From positions 372,001 through 436,000 of the forward strand of contig NZ_FODV01000003.1 in NCBI RefSeq assembly GCF_900110465.1: 64,000 nucleotides of DNA, read 5' to 3'. This DNA is from Halogranum amylolyticum (lineage in GTDB: Archaea > Halobacteriota > Halobacteria > Halobacteriales > Haloferacaceae). Under the pieces are notes generated by a model. It ran no database searches. It worked only from the letters and a program-made list of their open reading frames with translations, and was not told the DNA's origin. The position numbers and the translations under genes are program-made. Positions 15,737 to 25,129 of this stretch are shown one piece after another. Positions within the stretch are counted from its first letter, which is position 1, and every line of letters starts with the position of its first letter.

Positions 15737-17116
15737 ATGAGTCTCCAACCACCGGGACCGAAGGGCCTCCCCGTCTTCGGGAACAGCAACCAGTACGCGA
15801 AGGACCCGTTCACTTTCATGACGGCCTGTGCCGAGGCATACGGCGACGTCGTCAAGTTCGACCTCGGTCCGATGCCGGTCTACATGCTCACCAACCCCGA
15901 GCATATCGAGCAGGTGTTGGTGAGCGAGGCCGCAAAGTTCCGTAAACCACAGTTTCAGGACGATGCGATGGGTGACCTGCTCGGGAACGGCCTGCTGCTC
16001 AGCGAGGACGAGGAGTGGCGGAGACAGCGCGAGCTCGCCCAGCCCGCGTTCGATCCGACGCGCATCGCCACGCTGGGCGGGATGATGAGCGAGAGGACGG
16101 AAGCGATGCTCGCCGACTGGGAGGACGGCGACGTCGTCGACGTTCAGCTGGAGATGGCCCGCCTGACCGTCGAGATCATCGTCGACGCGATGCTCGGGGC
16201 GTCGCTCGACGAGGAGCGTATCGAACTGGTACAGGAGAACCTCGAACCGCTCGGCGCACGGTTCGAACCCGACCCGCTGCGCGTCATCGTCCCCGACTGG
16301 GCGCCCACGCGGGAGAACCGCGACTACAAGGAGGCGATTGCGACCATCGAGGACGTCATCGACGACATCGTCGCGGAGCGTCGGGGGACGGAGTTCGGTC
16401 GAGACTCCGAGGGCGGCGGCCGCGGCAGTTCCGACGCCGCGGCCGACGGACTACCGATGGACCTGCTCTCTATCATCCTCCGCGCCCAGCAGCGCGGCGA
16501 GCAGACCGACCAGCAACTGCGCGACGAGATGATGACGATGCTACTGGCGGGTCACGACACGACGGCGCTCACGCTCACCTACTTCTGGTATCTGCTGTCG
16601 CAACATCCCGAGGTCGAATCGCGGGTCCACCGAGAGGTCGACGAGGTGCTCGGCGGCGACGTTCCGACGACGGCCGACGCTCGGAAGCTGACGTACACCG
16701 ACCGCGTCCTCCACGAGACGATGCGACTCTACCCGCCGGTGTACGTGATGTTCCGCGAGCCGAAGGTCGACGTCCGCCTCGGCGGCTACCGCGTCCCTGA
16801 GGGGGCCGGCGTGATGCTCCCCCAGTGGGCCGTTCACCGTTCGGAGCGGTGGTACACGGACCCGGAGACGTTCGACCCGGACCGGTGGCTCCCCGAGCGC
16901 CGGGCGCAGCGACCTCGCTTCTCGTACTTCCCGTTCGGCGGCGGCCCGCGTCACTGCATCGGCAAGCAGTTCTCGCTGTTGGAGGCGAAGCTCATCGTCG
17001 GCTGCGTCGCCCAGCAGTTCGAACTCGACTACGTCCGCGACGAGCCGTTCTCGCTGCGCGGGTCGCTAACGATGCACCCCCGAGAACCGATGGGGATGCG
17101 ACTCGTCGAACGGTAG
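15737..17116 (+). CDS. Cytochrome P450
   Basis: A 459-residue soluble haem monooxygenase. The I-helix oxygen-activation motif is AGHDTT, the K-helix ExxR is HETMRLYPP, and the haem loop FGGGPRHCIG places the axial ligand at Cys407. There is no N-terminal membrane anchor, so it is likely cytoplasmic and needs a ferredoxin partner; the ferredoxin at 63244 is too far away to be linked by context. The sequence resembles CYP102/CYP110-type fatty-acid or terpenoid hydroxylases in layout, but the substrate is unknown. It is a single-gene unit with no redox partner beside it. Confidence 0.92.
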   Translation: MSLQPPGPKGLPVFGNSNQYAKDPFTFMTACAEAYGDVVKFDLGPMPVYMLTNPEHIEQVLVSEAAKFRKPQFQDDAMGDLLGNGLLLSEDEEWRRQRELAQPAFDPTRIATLGGMMSERTEAMLADWEDGDVVDVQLEMARLTVEIIVDAMLGASLDEERIELVQENLEPLGARFEPDPLRVIVPDWAPTRENRDYKEAIATIEDVIDDIVAERRGTEFGRDSEGGGRGSSDAAADGLPMDLLSIILRAQQRGEQTDQQLRDEMMTMLLAGHDTTALTLTYFWYLLSQHPEVESRVHREVDEVLGGDVPTTADARKLTYTDRVLHETMRLYPPVYVMFREPKVDVRLGGYRVPEGAGVMLPQWAVHRSERWYTDPETFDPDRWLPERRAQRPRFSYFPFGGGPRHCIGKQFSLLEAKLIVGCVAQQFELDYVRDEPFSLRGSLTMHPREPMGMRLVER

Positions 17117-17122
17117 GCCACG

Positions 17123-17617
17123 TCACCGAAGCCGGAGCGTCGCCGCCGACTCGCGGAACTCCGCGCTCCAGAGGTCGAGCGCCGAGACGGTCCACGTCAC
17201 CGAGTCGACGTCGACGGCGGCGAGCGCTTCGGCGTCCGCGAGCGACCCGCCGCGAGCGAGGGTGACGTGCGGCACGTAGTCGTCGCCCTCCAGTCCGTCG
17301 ATGGGGTCGAACGCCTCGCAGAGTCGGTCGTGGAGCGCGACGAGTCCAGGGCTCTCGACGGCGAGATAGACGACCGGGCCGGTCCCCTTCGTCGGCCGCT
17401 CGAAGAAGTCGACGCCCGTGATGCGGGCCTCGAACGCCGGCGTGTCGCGGAGAAGTGGTCGAAGCCGTTCGCGGAGGCGAGGGAGCGAGTCGTCGCCGAG
17501 GCGTTTGGCGACGAGCGTGTGTCGTTCCCGAACTGTGTCGAACGCCGTGAGTCGCGGATGTAACTCGGCGGCGAGCCGCTGGACACCACCCGGGACGGGG
17601 ACGTTCAGACTGTACAC
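17123..17617 (-). CDS. 2'-5' RNA ligase family protein (LigT/2H phosphoesterase)
   Basis: A 164-residue protein with the two His-x-Thr motifs that define the 2H phosphoesterase superfamily: RHTLVAK in the N-terminal half and PHVTLARG in the C-terminal half. Relatives hydrolyse or form 2'-5' phosphodiester bonds and cyclic phosphates in RNA, some of them in tRNA processing. Length is close to bacterial LigT/ThpR. It ends only seven bases from the stop of the P450 gene, with which it converges. The physiological substrate is unknown. Confidence 0.8.
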   Translation of the reverse strand: MYSLNVPVPGGVQRLAAELHPRLTAFDTVRERHTLVAKRLGDDSLPRLRERLRPLLRDTPAFEARITGVDFFERPTKGTGPVVYLAVESPGLVALHDRLCEAFDPIDGLEGDDYVPHVTLARGGSLADAEALAAVDVDSVTWTVSALDLWSAEFRESAATLRLR

Positions 17618-17771
17618 GGACGGACCTCGGTCAGCGGGAGGTTGTAGCTGTCGGTCGGCGACGAGACGACTCAGAGGGATTGTCGTAGCCAGCTGGAAGC
17701 ACGGCGAGCCTCGGCTGGCTCCTGTCGTCGATCTTCACGGAGAAATCTATGGGTTTCTACGAGACTCCCAC

Positions 17772-17957
17772 TCACAGGCGGTCGGTGAACCAGAGGACGA
17801 TGAGCACGATTATCAGGATCCCGAGCAGCGGTCGGAGCGGCCCGAGGAGGCCGGCGAGCAGGCCGAGCACTTCGCCGACGATCTCGAGAACGAGCCACAC
17901 CACGACCAACACGAGCACCAGTTTGAGTAGGTCTTCGACGTCGAGTTCCGCGCGCAT
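17772..17957 (-). CDS. Small haloarchaeal membrane protein (61 aa), function unknown
   Basis: A 61-residue protein with a short charged N terminus (MRAELDVEDLLK) followed by two closely spaced hydrophobic stretches rich in Leu, Val and Ile, ending in FTDRL. The ATG at 17957 is preferred because TTTTGTAT lies about 27 nt upstream on the coding strand; a longer form would need a TTG start. It is transcribed away from the band-7 gene, whose start lies 95 bases away, so the two share a divergent promoter region. I do not recognise a function. Confidence 0.6.
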   Translation of the reverse strand: MRAELDVEDLLKLVLVLVVVWLVLEIVGEVLGLLAGLLGPLRPLLGILIIVLIVLWFTDRL

Positions 17958-18052
17958 GGCGTCCACGTCGACTGGTCGATACAAAAGCGCGTTGCTGTGA
18001 CGAAACTGTCTCCGGAGAAAGAAGTAACTACCCCCGCGGAGAACGCGACGAC

Positions 18053-19183
18053 ATGACCAGCCTCTTTCGTCGACTCGGCCGCATGAGCGCGGGCGGGTTG
18101 CCGTCGGGTCCCCTCCTCGCCGCCGGCGTCGTCTCCGTCGGACTGCTCGCCCTCCTCGTGTTTCCGCCGCTCGTCGCGCTCGGACTCCTCGTCGCGCTCC
18201 TCCTCGTCGCGACGGTCGTCAGCGCCGTCGAGATCGTTCAAGCCTACGAGAAACGCGCGTTGACGGTGTTCGGCGAGTACCGCGGGTTGCTCGAACCGGG
18301 CCTCAGCGTCGTCCCGCCGTTCGTCTCGCAGACCTACTCGTTCGACATGCGGACGCAGACGCTCGACGTCCCCCGGCAGGAGGCCATCACCGAGGACAAC
18401 TCGCCGGTCGTCGCCGACGCCGTCGTCTACATCCGGGTGGTCGACCCGAAGAAGGCCTTCCTCGAGGTCGACGACTACCGCAACGCGGTGTCGTATCTCG
18501 CTCAGACGACGCTCCGGGCCGTCCTCGGCAACATGGAACTCGACGAGACGCTGAGCCGTCGGACGGAGATCAACAGTCGCATCCACAAGCAGTTGGACGA
18601 ACCCACCGACGAGTGGGGGATCCGCGTCGAGTCAGTCGAGGTCCGAGAGGTCAAACCCAGCGCCGAGGTCGAGAACGCGATGGAGGAGCAGTCCTCCGCC
18701 GAACGCCGTCGCCGCGCGATGATCCTCGAAGCGCAGGGTGAACGCCGCAGCGCCGTCGAGACGGCTCAGGGAGAGAAGCAGTCGAACATCATCCGCGCCC
18801 AGGGAGAGAAGCAGTCGCAGATCCTCGAAGCGCAGGGCGACGCCATCTCGACGGTGCTCCGCGCGAAGTCCGCGCAGTCGATGGGCGAACGCGCCATCGT
18901 CGAGCGGGGGATGGAGACGCTACAGAACATCGGACAGGGCGAGTCGACGACGTTCGTCCTCCCCCAGGAGCTGACCTCGCTGGTCGGTCGCTACGGCAAG
19001 CAGTTGACCGGCAGCGACGTCCAGGACACGGAGGGACTCGACTCACTGGAGTTCGACGAACAGGTCCGCGAGATGCTCGGACTCGACGACATCGACGACA
19101 TCGCCGACGGACTCGACGTCTCGGACGGCGAGCGGCCGGACGTCGAGAACCTCGAGTCGTTCGACCGCGAGGTCGAGCCGTAG
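18053..19183 (+). CDS. SPFH/band-7 (stomatin-like) membrane protein
   Basis: A 376-residue protein. A hydrophobic hairpin spans roughly residues 18-60, followed by the SPFH domain (from VQAYEKRALTVFGEYRG) and an alpha-helical coiled-coil rich in repeated EAQGE and RAQGEKQS units (about 215-270). The C-terminal tail is acidic. Such proteins oligomerise at the membrane and scaffold microdomains or proteases. A NfeD partner, common beside many stomatin genes, is not present here. The ATG at 18053 gives a short N terminus before the first membrane segment. Confidence 0.88.
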   Translation: MTSLFRRLGRMSAGGLPSGPLLAAGVVSVGLLALLVFPPLVALGLLVALLLVATVVSAVEIVQAYEKRALTVFGEYRGLLEPGLSVVPPFVSQTYSFDMRTQTLDVPRQEAITEDNSPVVADAVVYIRVVDPKKAFLEVDDYRNAVSYLAQTTLRAVLGNMELDETLSRRTEINSRIHKQLDEPTDEWGIRVESVEVREVKPSAEVENAMEEQSSAERRRRAMILEAQGERRSAVETAQGEKQSNIIRAQGEKQSQILEAQGDAISTVLRAKSAQSMGERAIVERGMETLQNIGQGESTTFVLPQELTSLVGRYGKQLTGSDVQDTEGLDSLEFDEQVREMLGLDDIDDIADGLDVSDGERPDVENLESFDREVEP

Positions 19184-19223
19184 TCGACCCGAACCATTTG
19201 GTACGCCGACACGACGTACGACT

Positions 19224-20006
19224 ATGGACGCGCAAGTCGGCTTCAGCCTGCCCGAATCGGTCGGTCTTCACGTCGAGGAGGGTGTCGACGTGGCCGCCCG
19301 AACCGACTGTGACTTCTTCGAACTCGTCCTCGACGGGAGCGGCCATCCGAACCGCCTTCCCGAGGACCTCGCGAACCGCCTCGCCGACGCCGGTCTCGAC
19401 CTCGTCACCCACCTACCGTTCGCCGTCGACGTCGCCGCGCCGTTCGAGTCACAGCACGAGGGTCTCCTCGACACGCACCGGAACTGCCTCGACGCGGCCG
19501 CCGACCTCGGTGCGTCGAAGGCGGTGCTCCACCCCTCTTCGGCGGCCTGGAGGTTCGCGTGGTCCACCGAGGAGGTCGAGGACGCCGTCGTCGACTCGGT
19601 GGGAACGCTCCACGCCTACGCGGCCGACCGGGGCGTCGAGCTCACGGTCGAGAACCTGATCACGAGTCGGTTCACCGCCGAAAACTTCGAGCGTCTGCTC
19701 GACCGCGTGGACGCCGACATGACGTTCGATACGGGTCACGCCCGCGCCGTGGGGTTCGAGTCGGCCGAGGTCGCGGCGTTCGTCGCCGCCAACCGCGACC
19801 GCATCTCCCACGTCCACCTGAACGACACGCTCGGCGAGAGCGACGACCACCTCCCGGTCGGTGCCGGAATCGTGGACTTTCCGGCGGTCTTCGACGCCCT
19901 CGGCGACGACTGGACCGGCACGCTCTGCGTCGAGGCGGTCGTCGGCGACGTGGGCTACGTCGAGGAGAGTGTCGCCCGCGTTCGGGAGATGTTCGAAGGG
20001 AACTGA
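19224..20006 (+). CDS. Sugar phosphate isomerase/epimerase-like TIM-barrel protein
   Basis: A 260-residue protein with the xylose isomerase-like/AP endonuclease 2 TIM-barrel fold. Metal-site elements are visible as the glutamate in TVENLITSRF, the TFDTGHA aspartate and histidine, and ISHVHLNDTLG. A final glutamate appears in LCVEAVVGD. Members of the fold include hydroxypyruvate isomerase, inosose isomerases and endonuclease IV; the sequence shows no clear DNA-binding loop set, so a small-molecule isomerase is more likely. It starts about 40 bases after the band-7 gene in the same direction and may be cotranscribed with it. Confidence 0.75.
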   Translation: MDAQVGFSLPESVGLHVEEGVDVAARTDCDFFELVLDGSGHPNRLPEDLANRLADAGLDLVTHLPFAVDVAAPFESQHEGLLDTHRNCLDAAADLGASKAVLHPSSAAWRFAWSTEEVEDAVVDSVGTLHAYAADRGVELTVENLITSRFTAENFERLLDRVDADMTFDTGHARAVGFESAEVAAFVAANRDRISHVHLNDTLGESDDHLPVGAGIVDFPAVFDALGDDWTGTLCVEAVVGDVGYVEESVARVREMFEGN

Positions 20007-20132
20007 TCGACTCCAGGCAACGAGAGGTCGGAGCTCCCGTCGGATTCGACGCCGAAGAAAACCCGAGTTGTACTACTACAAGGCGTCCGAACTTTCAGAA
20101 CGCCTAACCCCTCTCGTGCGGTAACAGTTGAC

Positions 20133-20624
20133 ATGGAAATTCGACCAGCCACGGCGAGTGACATCGAGGGCATCCAGCGCGTCGCACGACGGTCGTGGAG
20201 CGAGACGTACGCCGACCTGCTCGACGCCGACGTCATCGAGGAGACCGTCGGCGAGTGGTACGACGACGAGTCTCTCCAGAACGCGTGTGACAAACCCGGC
20301 GTGACGCTGCTCGTCGCCGTCGACGACGAGGTCGTCGGCTTCTGTCACGGCGTCCTCAACGAGGACGAAGGCGACGTGCTCAGACTCTACGTCGACCCCG
20401 ACCGCTGGCACGAGGGGATCGGTCGGCGACTGCTCGATCGGGTCAGAAGCGACCTGGAGGACTTCAACATGCGGCGGATGCGGGCGATGGCGCTCGCGGA
20501 CAACGCCGTCGGCGACGAGTTCTACCGCGAGTACGGGTTCGAGAAGACCGGCGAGGGCGAGGTCGAACTCGGCGGCAAGCGGTACGCAGAGAACGTCTAC
20601 ACGCAGGAGTTCGCCACCGGATGA
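20133..20624 (+). CDS. GNAT family N-acetyltransferase
   Basis: A 163-residue acetyltransferase. The acetyl-CoA pyrophosphate loop is visible as HEGIGRRLLDRV (pattern Q/RxxGxG/A) near residue 95, and the last strand as GFEKTGEGEVELGGKRY. RimI-like or small-molecule acetylation are both possible. The gene stands alone, about 126 bases after the preceding gene, with its ATG at 20133. The acceptor is unknown. Confidence 0.85.
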   Translation: MEIRPATASDIEGIQRVARRSWSETYADLLDADVIEETVGEWYDDESLQNACDKPGVTLLVAVDDEVVGFCHGVLNEDEGDVLRLYVDPDRWHEGIGRRLLDRVRSDLEDFNMRRMRAMALADNAVGDEFYREYGFEKTGEGEVELGGKRYAENVYTQEFATG

Positions 20625-20712
20625 CATCCTCCTCGCCGTAGACGGCGGGACTCCCTCCTCGAATCAGGTAGGTTCGAAAGGGTGCGACGAGCGAGCGGCC
20701 AGGCGACCGCGG

Positions 20713-21465
20713 TCAGTCGAGCGTCGGCGACGGCAGATCCCCGGGGAGGGCGTCGACGCCGAGTCCCGTCACCCGCGCGAGGTCCCAGAGCGTCGCGAGG
20801 TTGCTCGTCACCACCGCCGGCCCCGCGGCGGCGAGGTCGTCGACGGCGGCGAGCGTCGGATAGTTCGTACAGGAGACGAACAGCGCGTCGACGTCGGCGT
20901 CGGACGTCTCGTCGAGCACCGCACGCGCCTGCTGGCTGGCGTCCGCGGGCGTGAGTCGGCCGATGTCCGTGTTGCGTTCGATGCCGCGGCCGTCGAGCGC
21001 GACGACCTCGAACCCCGCCTCGACCAGATACGATCGTTCGCGTTCGTTCAACTCCGGGAGGTAGGGCGTCGCGACGGCGACGCGCGTCGCGTCGAGCGCG
21101 TCGAGCAGTCGTCGCACCGACAGCGCCGTCGCCACCGCGGGCACACCCGCGGCCTCGCCCAGTCGGTCTTCCAACTCGGCGTCGAAGCCGTGGCCGTGGA
21201 CGAGACTCCCGGTCGTGCAGGCGTAGGCGACGGCGTCGACCTCGGCGTCGGCGAGTCGCTCGGCCGCGGCGACCGCGTCGTCGGCCATCGCGTCGAGTCC
21301 CTCGACCGTCACGTCGACCAGCGGCATCCGCGCCGCGTGGACCGACACGTCCGGCGGCGACCAGTGGGCGAACTCCGGTTCGACCGTCGTGTTCGACGAC
21401 GGGACGACGACGCCGAGTCGGAGGCGGTCGCCCTCGGCCGTCGGATCTGCGACGGGAGGCGTCAC
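20713..21465 (-). CDS. Maleate isomerase / Asp-Glu-hydantoin racemase family enzyme
   Basis: A 250-residue protein of the Asp/Glu racemase superfamily, closest in appearance to maleate cis-trans isomerase and arylmalonate decarboxylase. VVPSSNTTVEPEF is the family N terminus. The two expected active-site cysteines appear in YACTTGS and VSCTNYPT. Its GTG start overlaps the stop of the hydantoinase B gene, so it is the last gene of the hydantoinase operon. There a hydantoin racemase role (supplying the right enantiomer to the hydantoinase) is plausible. That role is inferred from context; maleate isomerase is the alternative. Confidence 0.75.
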   Translation of the reverse strand: MTPPVADPTAEGDRLRLGVVVPSSNTTVEPEFAHWSPPDVSVHAARMPLVDVTVEGLDAMADDAVAAAERLADAEVDAVAYACTTGSLVHGHGFDAELEDRLGEAAGVPAVATALSVRRLLDALDATRVAVATPYLPELNERERSYLVEAGFEVVALDGRGIERNTDIGRLTPADASQQARAVLDETSDADVDALFVSCTNYPTLAAVDDLAAAGPAVVTSNLATLWDLARVTGLGVDALPGDLPSPTLD

Positions 21466-23111
21466 TCGCCGCCCTCCTCGTCCACCTCACGACCGACCTT
21501 CCCGTCCAGTCGGTCCCGCTCGCGGCGGTCGGGGTCCCGCTCGGCCGGGTCGCCGTGGCCGCCGCCGCCCGGCGTCAGCACCGTCACCGTCGTCCCGGCG
21601 TCGACGTCGACCGACGTCTTGGCGGCCACCGGGTCGCCGTCGACGAGATTCCGCCCGACTGCGCCGTCCTCGCCGCCCGCGAGACCGGCGGGCGGGATGC
21701 GCCGCCGCTCGGTCAAAAGCGAGACGGTGGCGTCCTCCTGCACCGTCACCGACCGTTCGAGGCCGAGACCGCCGCGGAACCGCCCGTCGCCGCCGCTGTC
21801 GGGGCGGAAGCCGTACCGTTCGACGTGGAGCGGGTAGGCCGTCTCCAGCGCCTCGACGGGCGTGTTGAGCGTGTTGGTCATCCCGACCTGGACGCCGTCC
21901 ATCCCGTCTTTCGTCGGCCGCGCGCCGAACCCGCCGCCGATCGTCTCGTAGTAGGTGAAAGAGCCCGTCCGACTGCCGACGATGAGGTTGTTCATCGTTC
22001 CCTGTCCGGCCGCCGGAACGCGGTCGGGGACCGCCTCGGCGAACGCCGCGAGCACGACGTCGGTCACTCGTTGGCTGGTCTCGACGTTGCCGCCGACGAC
22101 AGCCGCCGGGAGGTCGGGGTTCAACAGCGACCCCTCGGGGACGCGGAGCGTCACCGGGTCGTAACAGCCCTGGTTCGGCGGGATCTCGGGGTCGGTCACG
22201 CAGCGGACGACGAAGTAGACGGCGCTCTTGGCGACCGCCAGCGGCGCGTTGAGGTTCCCCGGCACCTGGTCTGCGGTGCCCTCGAAGTCGACGAGGATCT
22301 CGTCGTCGTCGACGGTGACGGCCGTCTCGACGGGGATCTCGACCGTGTCGGGGTCGACGCCCGACTCGTGTTCGAGCACACCGTCGCCCTCCAGCACGTC
22401 GCGGGCGCGGTACGTGCCGTCGGGGAGGTCGCGGATCTCTGCGGCGATGCGTTCCCGCGAGTAGTCGATCACCGCGTCGAACGCGTCGAGGACGAGCTCG
22501 CCGTGTTCCGCCAGCAGGTCGCCGAGGCGTTCCTCGGCGCGGTCGTTGGCCGCGATCTGCGCGCGGAGGTCCGCTCGACGCTCGTCGGGCGTCCGGACGT
22601 TCGCCAGGAGCAGCGACATCACGTCGTCGACCACCTCGCCGCCAGCGACGAGTCGAACGGGTGGCAGTCGCAGTCCCTCCTGGTAGATCTCGCGCGCACC
22701 GGCGGGCATGCTGCCGGGCGTCATCCCGCCGACGTCGGCGTGGTGCGCCCGCGAGACAGCGTAGCCGACGACCTCACCCTCCGGCGCGAGCGGCGAGACG
22801 AGCGTCACGTCCGGCAGGTGCGTCCCGCCCTCGAAGGGGTCGTTGAGGACGAACACGTCGCCCGGTCGCGGCTCTCTGTCGCGGACGGCGTCGACCGCCT
22901 CGGGCATCGCGCCGAGGTGGACGGGGATATGTTCCGCCTGCGCGACCATCCGCCCCTCGTCGTCGAAGAGGGCGGTCGAACAGTCCTGTCGCTCCTTGAT
23001 GTTCGGCGAGTAGGAGCCGGTGATGAGCACCTGTCCCATCTCCTCGGCGACGCTCTCCAACTGGTTGCGGAGGATCTCGAGGGTGACCGCGTCGATCTCG
23101 CCGTCGGTCAT
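21462..23111 (-). CDS. hyuB: N-methylhydantoinase B / 5-oxoprolinase B-type subunit
   Basis: A 549-residue HyuB-type subunit. Features seen are the start [19 protein letters not shown], the [13 protein letters not shown] segment, [27 protein letters not shown], and the C-terminal glycine-rich [11 protein letters not shown]. With HyuA it forms an ATP-dependent cyclic-amide hydrolase that opens hydantoins, N-methylhydantoin or 5-oxoproline; acetone carboxylases share the fold. I start it at the ATG giving MTDGEI, which overlaps the hyuA stop by four bases. In-frame sequence upstream of that is not homologous-looking. Substrate is undetermined. Confidence 0.88.
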   Translation of the reverse strand: MTDGEIDAVTLEILRNQLESVAEEMGQVLITGSYSPNIKERQDCSTALFDDEGRMVAQAEHIPVHLGAMPEAVDAVRDREPRPGDVFVLNDPFEGGTHLPDVTLVSPLAPEGEVVGYAVSRAHHADVGGMTPGSMPAGAREIYQEGLRLPPVRLVAGGEVVDDVMSLLLANVRTPDERRADLRAQIAANDRAEERLGDLLAEHGELVLDAFDAVIDYSRERIAAEIRDLPDGTYRARDVLEGDGVLEHESGVDPDTVEIPVETAVTVDDDEILVDFEGTADQVPGNLNAPLAVAKSAVYFVVRCVTDPEIPPNQGCYDPVTLRVPEGSLLNPDLPAAVVGGNVETSQRVTDVVLAAFAEAVPDRVPAAGQGTMNNLIVGSRTGSFTYYETIGGGFGARPTKDGMDGVQVGMTNTLNTPVEALETAYPLHVERYGFRPDSGGDGRFRGGLGLERSVTVQEDATVSLLTERRRIPPAGLAGGEDGAVGRNLVDGDPVAAKTSVDVDAGTTVTVLTPGGGGHGDPAERDPDRRERDRLDGKVGREVDEEGGE

Positions 23112-25129
23112 CGGCTCACCTCCGTGAGGACGAGCGAGCCGTCCGGTCGGACGGTCGTCTCCCACGCCGGCGGGACGACGACCGTACTCTCGTCCTGTTC
23201 GAGCACCGCCGGACCGGCGACGACCTCGCCGGGCGGCAACCGCTCGCGGTCGTACACCGTCGTCCGGTAGGACCCGTCGGTGAACTGTGCCTCGCGCTCG
23301 TCGACGACGGCGTCGCCGGGCGCGTCGTAGCCGATGGTGGGGTCGTCGCGCTCGACGACGGCCTCCGCGCGGACGTTGACGAGGTCGACCGACTCGGTCA
23401 TCCGGTAGCCGTAGGTCGACTCGTGGGCCGCGTGGAACCGCTCGACCGCCGTCTCGGGATCGAACGGACGGTCGGCGGGGACGGTGAGCTCGAAGCTCTG
23501 ACCGGCGTAGCGGAGGTCCGCCCGGCGGCTGACGACGGCCGCGTCGGGGTCGCTACACTCCTCGCGGACCGCGGCTTCGAGTTCCGCGTAGGTGTCTTCG
23601 ACGTCGTCGACGTCGACCGCCGAGAGCGGTCGTCGGTGGGTGCGGACGGCGTCGTGTCGCTCGTCGGCCGCCAGCAGGCCGAACGCCGAGAGCACGCCGC
23701 AGGCGCGCGGCGCGACGACGGTGCCGACGTCGAGTCGGTCGGCGAGCGCGGCGGCGTGCATCGGTCCGGCGCCGCCGAAGGCGACGAGGCCGAAGTTCCG
23801 CGGGTCGTAGCCGCGTTCGAGCGTGACGGCGCGGATGGCCCGAGTCATCGTCGCGTTGGCGACGCGGTACATCCCGCGAGCGGCGTCGAGCGGCCCGTCC
23901 AGCCCGGCCTCGTCGGCGAGTTCGCCGAGGGCGTCGCGAGCGGCGGCGACGTCGATGGAGAGTTCGCCGCCGAGGCTGGTGCTCTCGCCGATGTAGCCGA
24001 GGACGACGTTCGCGTCGGTGACGGTCGGGACGGTGCCGCCGCGGCCGTAACAGACGGGGCCGGGCTCGGCACCCGCCGACTCGGGACCGATGCGGAGCGC
24101 GCCGCCGGCGTCGACCCACCCCTCGCTGCCGCCGCCCGCGCCGACGGTGGTGACGTCGACCATCGGCGTCCGGATGGGTCGGCCGCTGATTTCTGCATCT
24201 GTTGTCTGTTCGACCTCGCCGTCGCGGACGAGGCTGACGTCGCTGGAGGTGCCGCCCATGTCGAAGGTGACGAGACCGGCGAGGCCACGGTCGGCGGCGA
24301 CGTCGCCGACGCTCGCGCGGGCCCCGACGACGCCCGCGGCGGGGCCGGACATACAGGTCCTGACGGCGTGCTCTCGCACCGTCGTCGCGTCGGTGATGCC
24401 GCCGTTGGCCTGCATCACGCTGGGTTCCGGGACGCCCGCGTCGGCCGCGCGGTCGACCAGTCGACCGATGTAGGCGTCGATGGCCGGGGTGACGTAGGCG
24501 TCGGCGACGGTGGTCGAGCTGCGTTCGTACTCGCGGAACTCCGCGAGCACCTCGTGGGAGATGGAGACCGGCACGTCGAGTTCCGCCTCGAGCACGTCGG
24601 CGACCGCCGTCTCGTTCTCCGGGTGTGCGTAGGCGTGGAGCAGACAGACGGCGACAGCCTCCGCGTCGCTCTCGCGGATCGACGCGACCACGTCGCCGAG
24701 GGCGTCGGCGTCGACGGAGTCGACGACCCCCTCGGGCGTGGCGCGTTCCTCGACCGTGAACCGCCGTCGTCGGGGAACCAGTGGTTCCGGTTTCTCGGCG
24801 TCGAAGTCGTACAGGGAGGGGCGTTCCTGTCGACCGATCTCGAGCACGTCGCGAAAGCCGTCGGTCGTGACGAGCGCCGTCTTCGCGCCGTCCTCCTCCA
24901 GGAGGGCGTTGACCGAGACAGTCATCGCGTGGGCGAAGTCGTCGACGGCCTCGGGGGCGACGCCCGCCTTCTCGCAGGCTTTCTCGATGCCGTCCATGAC
25001 GCCGACGCTCTGGTCGGCCGTGCTCGGCACCTTGGCGGTGACGAGGTCGGTGCCTCGAAGGAGGACGACGTCGGTGAACGTGCCGCCGACGTCGACGCCG
25101 ACGGTCGTCTCTGGTGTCTCACCGCCCAT
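23108..25129 (-). CDS. hyuA: N-methylhydantoinase A / 5-oxoprolinase A-type subunit
   Basis: A 673-residue HyuA-type ATPase subunit with the acetate/sugar kinase-like fold. VGVDVGGTFTDVV near residue 12 is the phosphate-1 loop. TFDMGGTSSDVSLV is the phosphate-2 region, and FGGAGPMHAAALAD the adenosine motif. It activates the cyclic amide carbonyl with ATP for ring opening together with HyuB. It lies between the Nramp-like permease (one base gap) and hyuB (four-base overlap), so all four catalytic and transport genes are one operon read on the minus strand. Confidence 0.9.
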   Translation of the reverse strand: MGGETPETTVGVDVGGTFTDVVLLRGTDLVTAKVPSTADQSVGVMDGIEKACEKAGVAPEAVDDFAHAMTVSVNALLEEDGAKTALVTTDGFRDVLEIGRQERPSLYDFDAEKPEPLVPRRRRFTVEERATPEGVVDSVDADALGDVVASIRESDAEAVAVCLLHAYAHPENETAVADVLEAELDVPVSISHEVLAEFREYERSSTTVADAYVTPAIDAYIGRLVDRAADAGVPEPSVMQANGGITDATTVREHAVRTCMSGPAAGVVGARASVGDVAADRGLAGLVTFDMGGTSSDVSLVRDGEVEQTTDAEISGRPIRTPMVDVTTVGAGGGSEGWVDAGGALRIGPESAGAEPGPVCYGRGGTVPTVTDANVVLGYIGESTSLGGELSIDVAAARDALGELADEAGLDGPLDAARGMYRVANATMTRAIRAVTLERGYDPRNFGLVAFGGAGPMHAAALADRLDVGTVVAPRACGVLSAFGLLAADERHDAVRTHRRPLSAVDVDDVEDTYAELEAAVREECSDPDAAVVSRRADLRYAGQSFELTVPADRPFDPETAVERFHAAHESTYGYRMTESVDLVNVRAEAVVERDDPTIGYDAPGDAVVDEREAQFTDGSYRTTVYDRERLPPGEVVAGPAVLEQDESTVVVPPAWETTVRPDGSLVLTEVSR